Made by a program: the position numbers and the translations under genes
The notes under the pieces: generated by a model
Database searches by the model: none
The model's input: the letters and a program-made list of their open reading frames with translations, nothing else
What the model was told of the DNA's origin: nothing
Assembly (NCBI RefSeq): GCF_010015445.1
Contig: NC_053126.1
Span: forward strand, 20,510,669-20,574,668
Length of the DNA stretch: 64,000 nt
DNA from: Perca fluviatilis
Lineage: Eukaryota > Chordata > Actinopteri > Perciformes > Percidae
Direction: 5' to 3'
In this document: positions 55,873 through 64,000 of the stretch, piece after piece
How positions within the stretch are numbered: the stretch's first letter is position 1
Layout: the number at the start of each line of letters is the position of its first letter

Positions 55873-57090
55873 GTGAGGTGTCAAAAGTATTCACATTCAT
55901 TACTCAAGTAGTAGTATAGATACTAGGGTTTGAAAAGACTTCTGTAGAAGTTGAAGTATCAACTCAAGCTTTTTACTCAAGTAAAAGTGTAAAAGTACTG
56001 GTTTCAAAACTACTTAAAGTATAAAAGTAAAAGTAATGTAAGGGGACGCCCAGATAGCTCAGTTGGTAGAGCGGGCGCCCACATATAGAGGTTTACTCCT
56101 CGACGCAGCAGGCCCGTGTTCGGCTCCGACCTGCGCCCCTTTGCTGCATGTCATTCCCCCTCTCTCTCCCCTTTCATGTCTTCATCTGTCCTGTCAATTA
56201 AAGGCCTAAAATTCCTAAAAAATAATCTTAAAAAAAAAAAAATGTAAGGGGGAAAAATGCCATTAAGGACAAAAGCTTAGGCTGCCCCACAGGGGCCTAT
56301 AGTGCACTACCCCACCTCCACAAAAAAAATTATTCTAAAGGCCATAATGATAATGTTATATTAAAATCATACCTACAAACTCAGAACTGCTGAAAAAGGT
56401 GACACATCTCTGTGTTTTTCAGACAATGGCAGCTACAGTCTGGTGTTAGAATCCTCTCCAGTGAAATACAGACACACTTTTACACCGTTTAGCTGTCAAT
56501 CCAGCTACTAGCTAACAGTAGGCTAATGTTACCTGCTGTCAAGTGTAGTGTTAACTAGCGTCCCGTGTGGCGATGTTTCAGTTCCCTCTAACGTCTGTTT
56601 TCGGAGCATCAGAGAGAAGCACAGGCATTTAAGTGGCACCTAAATAAGGCACCGAAATCCGCGTTGCTATTCGGTCCGGTAGATAAAAGTCGTTAAGGCA
56701 CTGGTGCCGTATTAGCACCGGGTCTGTGCAGGTGCGATGGATCGCGTACAAACCAATAGAGTGTCGGAATGGTATATTTTTATACTTCTCATCCAACCAC
56801 AATCACATTCACTCTATTCGGATGGTGCGATTTATCTGGATAGTTTTTTTTTTGTGTGTGTTTTTTTTGAACGATGACAAACCGGAATGAAAACAAGCCG
56901 AACTGAAATAGGAGTAACGAGGCTATTTTTAAAATGTAAGGAGTAGAAAGTACAGATAATTGCGTGAAAATGTAAGGAGTAGAAGTAAAAAGTCTGCTGT
57001 AAAATAATTTCTCCAGTAAAGTATAGATACCCAAAATTTCTACTTAAGTAAGGTAACAAAGTATTTGTACTTCGTTACTTGACACCTCTG
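55873..57090. mobile_element. Tol2-like hAT non-autonomous element, with SINE inside
   Basis: The left end GTGAGGTGTCAAAAGTATTC and right end TTACTTGACACCTCTG are imperfect inverted repeats of the CAGAGGTGT type seen in Tol2-like hATs. TACTCAAGTAAAAGT-type sub-terminal repeats occur on both sides. No transposase and no clear 8-bp duplication. The interior 56390-56710 matches the inside of the 598-1851 element in reverse. A SINE sits at 56044-56243. Confidence 0.75.
56044..56243 (+). mobile_element. tRNA-derived SINE, copy 3
   Basis: GATAGCTCAGTTGGTAGAGC (A box), CTCCTCGACGCAGCAGGC, TGTTCGGCTCCGACC (B-box region), TTTGCTGCATGTCATTCCCC, then TTAAAGGCC and an A-rich tail of twelve A's. ATGTAAGGGG-type sequence on both sides may be the target duplication (AATGTAAGGGG before, AATGTAAGGGGG after). 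Confidence 0.88.
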
Positions 57091-57695
57091 GTGGCTACAT
57101 TACCCACAATGCAACTCTAACACCGACAGTTTGGTGTGTTATGCTATCAGCGGCTTATATAGTCTTGAGCCGCTAGCCTCAAGCAGAGATGAGGAGCAGG
57201 CTACAGAGGTCTGGTGGGCTCATTTCTTTCTAACACCACCCCCCTTAAGTATTTTTTACTTTCAAACTAACATTCATCAGCCAAAGGCATTTAAACAACT
57301 TTCTTCACATATGCAGTAGTACTTCTTAAGACCATTGAACAGACTTTGATGTGTACAATCAATGGATTTAATTTCAATAGAATTATTACAGCAATCAGTG
57401 CATACGTTCGTAAATCTATGTCAAGCTTACGTGTAGATTTTAAACTTTGGTGATCTTTGGCAAAACATTTGCATTGCTGATTCATTTCAAACTGTCTTGA
57501 CAGTGCTGAACTTTATGGGAACTGACAACTAGAGAGTTAAAAATTCATCAACATTTTTAATTTTGTATCCCATAAGCTGTGTTGAACCATACAATTTCAT
57601 ATAACCCTGCTCCGCCACGCTTAAAACTACTATAGAGCTTTGGCATTTTTTGTACAAACTACTCCTGCCTCATGTGTAACATGTATATGTATAAC

Positions 57696-57700
<5 letters not shown>

Positions 57701-57769
<69 letters not shown>
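57701..57769. repeat. (GT)n microsatellite
   Basis: About 68 bases of uninterrupted GT. Confidence 0.95.
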
Positions 57770-58384
57770 GTATGTGTGTATCTCTCTCTCTCAGGTAGTG
57801 GCTGAGAGCACAGATGGTCACTATGTCATAAATGTTTGATGCAAAGGCTAGTGTATGAGGTTTCATACTGACAGAAAATTATAAGGTGTGAAAATACAGG
57901 CGTTCATCAAATTGTGACTTTGGAAAATCTCTGCAGATTTTTCAAATGTGATACTTGAATAAATTAAATTAACTTTTTTTTTCTCAATGAAAAGAATCAC
58001 ACTCCGACCTCAATACTTTCTTCTTTTGATCCTCGCCCCCCCCATGGGTGCCACTTAGAGGTGGTCCCACAGTGCCTTTCTCTGATGACCTCACCACGTT
58101 GACGTAAAGCAGCTTAGAGGATGATGTCATTCTCCCAGGACTGTTAACTGACTCAACTGCTGCAGAGGGACATGTAATGAACCACACAATTTGGATTGTT
58201 GAAAAGCTGCACTTTCTAAATGCCTACAGTTAATTATTCAGAAAAATATATAATTTGGCTGCAGTTTTGAGCTAATCTTACATTAATTAACTTATTGTTT
58301 TCTCTTCAACGGCTTTTGTATTCTTCATGCTGATTTTGACAGCGTTGTTGGTGATATCTTAACCCTTAAGTCGCAATTGAATTC

Positions 58385-58875
58385 TTAAAGGTGCCCTGCC
58401 ACATGCATTTCATTACTTTCTGGTAATGTCTGAAGTTCTACCATGGACTCTGTAACATTATTTGTGGAAAAAATGCCTTGGTTACCTTGTTTCAAGCCAT
58501 TCTAGCGTGGTATAGAAAGCCTACAGGAAGACTTGGCTCGATTTGTGCCAGTTCTCATTAGTATTCAACAAACTAAGCTGCTTGACTCTGATTGGCTAAC
58601 AGCTAGCCAATGAGCCTGGCTATCGGCATACTTTTCCCAGCGCAACTGGGCGAGCTCATGAATAGTAATAGTAATAGAGCTCAGGCAACACCACGTCAGA
58701 CTGACCAGCTTTTGTAATTGGCCTGATTTCTCCAATTATTTATTTTCAGTGGCTAGAGCTGACAGAGGAGGTAGCAGTTCATTTTCACATTCACGACATA
58801 ACACAAACACATATGGCCCTAACGTATTTCAATAAATACAAGTAAAAACGGTTTTGTGTGGCAGGGCATCTTTAA
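58385..58875. mobile_element. TTAA-flanked MITE (TTAAAGGTGCCCTGCCACA)
   Basis: The left end TTAAAGGTGCCCTGCCACA and right end TGTGGCAGGGCATCTTTAA are inverted over 19 bases with one or two differences. TTAA stands at both borders. The 491-bp body includes GATTGGCTAACAGCTAGCCA and has no coding capacity. Confidence 0.9.
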
Positions 58876-59467
58876 TAGACAAATGTATTCCCCAAAATTA
58901 TGAGAAGCTGTTTGGTTCTTCTCCAGGAAAAAGAGAAAGGATGGTCCCCATATGGTTGGTAGAAAAAGTCCTCATAAACCACCAAAATCTGATTATTCAA
59001 TATTCAGTCCATGTATCCTTTAGTTATTTGAAGACCTAACTATAGATTAGAGTACATAAAAGTATATTACTTGGTACTGTTGCCATGGGTTCAGTAAGTT
59101 ATGGACAATTTATGGGTCAGATTTGTTGAAATTTTGGCAAATTGGCACCATTAAAAGCATGCCAATTAGCTATGAGCAGTTCCTAGTTGGAATGTACCCA
59201 TGGATGAACGGACACCTATCACTTGAAAACTTAAAAATGTTTCTTCTCAGACAGTTATAAGAATTTCTTTATTATGATTTCTAAGTGGATTTATGAAAGT
59301 TTATTTGCGATATACTAATAAAAAAAAACACACATACAATACATTTAGAAAACGTGTTGACAATATTTTTGACTATAAATAGGGATAATAAATGTGACTT
59401 CAGTTGGCCTTTAATAGGTGTTAGAAATAAAGAAGAAAACTTGAAATGAAACTGTGTTAAAGAATGT

Positions 59468-59500
59468 GAAAGAAAGAAAGAAAGAAAGAAAGAAAGAGAA
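59468..59500. repeat. (GAAA)n microsatellite
   Basis: About eight GAAA units. Confidence 0.9.
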
Positions 59501-62498
59501 ATCTAATGAAAAGTCCAGACCTTTTAATAAAGTTGCATTTCTGTACAGTCCTCCGATTATGAAGAAGACCAATCTGTTGACACTATGGCTTTAATATACT
59601 GTATATCTGCACTTTGCATATTACAGTGGGAGACATTACATCTTTATTTGCCCATTAATTCTTCTCTACTCCACATGTTCCCAGTATGTGTGGGAGGAGA
59701 TGGGGGGGGGGGGACTTTTAAACGTTATCTTTGCTGAAGATGGTCGTTGGTGACATACAATTGAAATGTGAATATTAATATACAGAGTGAAGCACTTTAC
59801 CATTCACCGAGACGCTGTATTGATAACATTGTTTTTTCCCCTCCTCTCCGTGTTAAATACAGTGAGGTTATATGGAGAAAATCCCAGCTGATACACTTGA
59901 GAATAAAGAGACTTTCTCTTGTGTGTTTCAACTGATTCTGCTGACAGAACGAAAAAAAGAACAAGCGCTGCTTCCCTCTCCGTTTTCTCCTTATCCCTCT
60001 TTCTGGCTCTGTAATATCCTCTCTGTCCATTATTCATGAGCTCATTGCTGTCTCTGTCTGTCTCTGCTGAGGTTAATCATATTCTGATTATGTACCATCA
60101 AAGCACATGATACGTTTTAGAAATCCTGTAGGATGAAGGAGAAAACTGCAATCTTGCAGTATAGATACGGTACGTACTGCAGGTTTTCTAATGAACAAGC
60201 TCATAAAGATACATACTAATTGCAACGTTTTGCCTTGAGGATGCCATGTATGTAGGAACTCCTGCTTTTCTCCCACTCATCTGGGAAGGTTCCCACCCCA
60301 GTTCCTGTCACTCATGTCTGTTCATTTTGCTCGGTTCTCTTCCGACTTCTCTTCCCCCGTTTGTTTAGTTTGTCTGCATTTCTAATCCCAGACAGGCTAT
60401 TCCCCACCTGTCCTCTAGCTGCCACTGCAGAGTCTGTCTGCACATCTGCTTCACATTAGCTCCACAATTAACTGGATATTATTTGTCATTTCTTTTCAGC
60501 CTTGTTCTTATTCTGGCCTGCCTTAACCCTTTTGTCTTGTACCTGATCTCACTGACTTTGGGTTGCTGACTACAAGCTGCTTCTATCCCACTGATTTACA
60601 CCAGTTTCTCTAGTCTGCACATTAGTCCATAGCTTTTAATAACTTGCCAGTTTAGTGATGCATTGATGTGTTTTTTTTGTCATCAGATGGGGAAGCGTAA
60701 CCTTGATTATCATCTCATTAGTTGGGAGTGTGTATCTATGTTCCCAGGGTCCTATGTTCCCCATCTTAATATCATCTTAATACCACACATTAAGGATACC
60801 TTTTCAAAGGGTTTAAGTTCTCAGCAATGTTTTTCTCTAGGTTTAAATGTTCAATGTATGTTTCCCTGGGCCAATATGTTAAGATCACCCACCTACAGCT
60901 TATAGCCTCCTTATGTTATACTCTTTGAAACCTATGGCCTCAAATTTGTGGGCAAGACAGTTTTCTTGCCTTTAGAAATTAACTCACAGTGGCTGAACAG
61001 CTTTTTACCATTCAAACTGCATTTGAATCATCCATATCCCTTTGTTTTTTTGCAATTCGAACTGCAAAGCTAGCCCTAACCAAACTCTTACAAAGTTAGT
61101 TTACATCAAGAGACATAGGATCCTGGAAACCTAGGGAGGACCCCCGTTGGTTGTTAGGCTCACTGTCTGTTTGTAAAAAATAATTAGGGATATAAAGTCT
61201 ACAGTCTCTGTGGAAGGTAATACACCAAGACAAGATGCATCATCATGGCAGGCCTCCATGGGGTGACAGTCACAGTAACATGAACAACCCTGTACTGAAT
61301 ACATCTTCATAAAGCTTATGTTTCTTTTACACATACAAAACTGACGAGCACAATACTGCTAGAGAGGTTAAGCGTCTCTTCTAAACAGTCTGAATACATT
61401 TTCTGTCAATATTTTAGTAAATACATCAATGCTGTATGATTATGTAACACAAGACATAGATTTCATATCTTTGAAAGATGATCTTAAAAAAGCCCATGTT
61501 TACCTTCTTATTTATTCCACGTTTCCTGACACAACCAAAAGAATCCCCACTAGGTGGAAAGTCACACTCTCTGACACCCCTGCCCCCTCCTCAACATTAT
61601 TGTAAACCCATACTGTTTATTTTTAACGAGCTGTTTATTGCAGCTTTATTGTGCTGTTTTGGTTTTGCTGCATTTTTCTGCTGTTTTGTTATTGGATCAT
61701 AGCGTGATATGATGGAGTCTGTGGTTTACGTGATTGACTTGCGTTTCCAGTGGCAGGAAGAATGGCGATATTGAGTGGAGAGACGGGGGAATTGATCGGT
61801 AGGGGCTCAATAATCTAGCAGTCTGTGCAGTACTTCAGCCGACTGTATCTTTGAGTCACTCGTAGATGGGTCAGCATATGAATCTAGATATAGAAAGAAA
61901 GTTATTGCGTAGTATTTACTGCAAAACAAATCTCTTCACATGTCAGTTAGTCCGTTACTGAGGCCTAATATGATTTTCTGAGATGGCATACATCCTACAG
62001 ATTGAGTTGTTGGTTATAGAGAAAGCCTCATCTCAGTTATATCAGTGTTCCTCAGCAGCTTTCATCAGTTAGACTTGTGTGACAGTGCTTTGGCTCTTTC
62101 ATACAGGTTTATGCCAAATATCCCACTCTCTTGCTCTCTTACACACCAACACAGAGCTCACAGGGCCTGGTGAGACTCAGTGTGATTAATAGTACTAGCA
62201 GCGGCTGTTTATCTTGCTAGTATGGTTCTATAATGCCAGCAGACTTACACGCATACACACCTACACATTCAGATGAGGTAATTGCACTGCAAAATGGAAA
62301 AATGCAGCCTGGATTTACAGCATGAAGCCTACAAGGAGATGATATACAGCTATAAATACTGCACATGGGTCTCCGGATGCCTTTACATCACTTGTACACG
62401 CTCACAAAAACACAATTACCCTTTTCTTTTTTTGCTTTTTGTGAGAATAGCATCATCTGTATGGAAATGTTGACCATTTTTCTTTTTTTGCCTCCCAG

Positions 62499-64000
<1,502 letters not shown>

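Larger units (their letters stand above)
52199..62498 (+). other. mpp3: Putative first intron of mpp3
   Basis: About 10.3 kb without a recognised exon. It holds two SINE copies, a Tol2-like hAT, a TTAA MITE, (GT)n and (GAAA)n tracts, a short (GT)n at 52848-52866 and a degenerate GATTAATCG repeat at 54500-54745. It ends in TTTTTTTGCCTCCCAG at 62498. The remaining parts (52.2-54.5, 57.1-57.7, 57.8-58.4 and 58.9-62.5 kb) show nothing I can name. Confidence 0.5.

Noticed and set aside
31310..56243. tRNA genes at the TAGCTCAGTTGGTAGAGC sites
   Set aside because: No acceptor or anticodon stem can be paired, the A-to-B box spacing is too long, and each copy ends in a CT-rich body with poly(A), so they are SINEs.

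Overview
The window is vertebrate nuclear DNA, almost certainly from a teleost and probably a percomorph. Split exons with GT/AG borders, long AT-rich introns, (CA)n arrays and a dense population of fish-type transposons (hAT and TTAA-flanked MITEs, a Tc1 copy, a LINE, a tRNA-derived SINE) all point that way. Three protein-coding genes are supported, all on the + strand.

(1) 4188-6212 (3'UTR to about 8.63 kb): the 3' part of znf281, a C2H2 zinc-finger transcription factor. Its first exons lie left of the window. (2) 33040-40748, with a likely signal-peptide exon far upstream at 15827-15878: a muc13-type transmembrane mucin. It has two different tandem-repeat Thr/Ser exons, then EGF, SEA, EGF, EGF, a membrane span and a cytoplasmic tail. 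Its 3'UTR appears to carry a Tc1 insertion. (3) A GA-rich noncoding exon ending at 52198, then coding exons from 62528 to the window edge: the 5' end of mpp3 (MAGUK p55 family, L27 region).

Layout: 0-4.2 kb, znf281 intron filled by two TIR elements; 4.2-8.6 kb, znf281 end; 8.6-15.6 kb, AT-rich spacer with old repeats; 15.6-15.9 kb, promoter and signal-peptide exon; 15.9-33 kb, putative first intron of the mucin gene, packed with nested transposons (20.2-21.9, 23.7-26.1 and 28.2-30.3 kb); 33-42.6 kb, mucin body and 3'UTR; 42.6-52 kb, spacer with MITEs; 52-64 kb, mpp3 5' region.

The genes are unrelated in function: a nuclear regulator, an epithelial surface glycoprotein and a cell-polarity/synaptic scaffold. 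I see no operon-like or defence-system arrangement. The most notable biology is (a) the mucin array, with 22 copies of a 13-residue unit that each carry an N-glycosylation sequon; (b) transposons abutting or inserted in mucin exons and UTR; (c) two near-identical ~0.7 kb MITEs in inverted orientation around the end of the mucin gene; (d) non-autonomous elements with different ends but shared interiors; and (e) a long (CA)n array nine bases from an mpp3 splice donor. Homology calls rest on recognised motifs and recalled family sequences; no database search was run.
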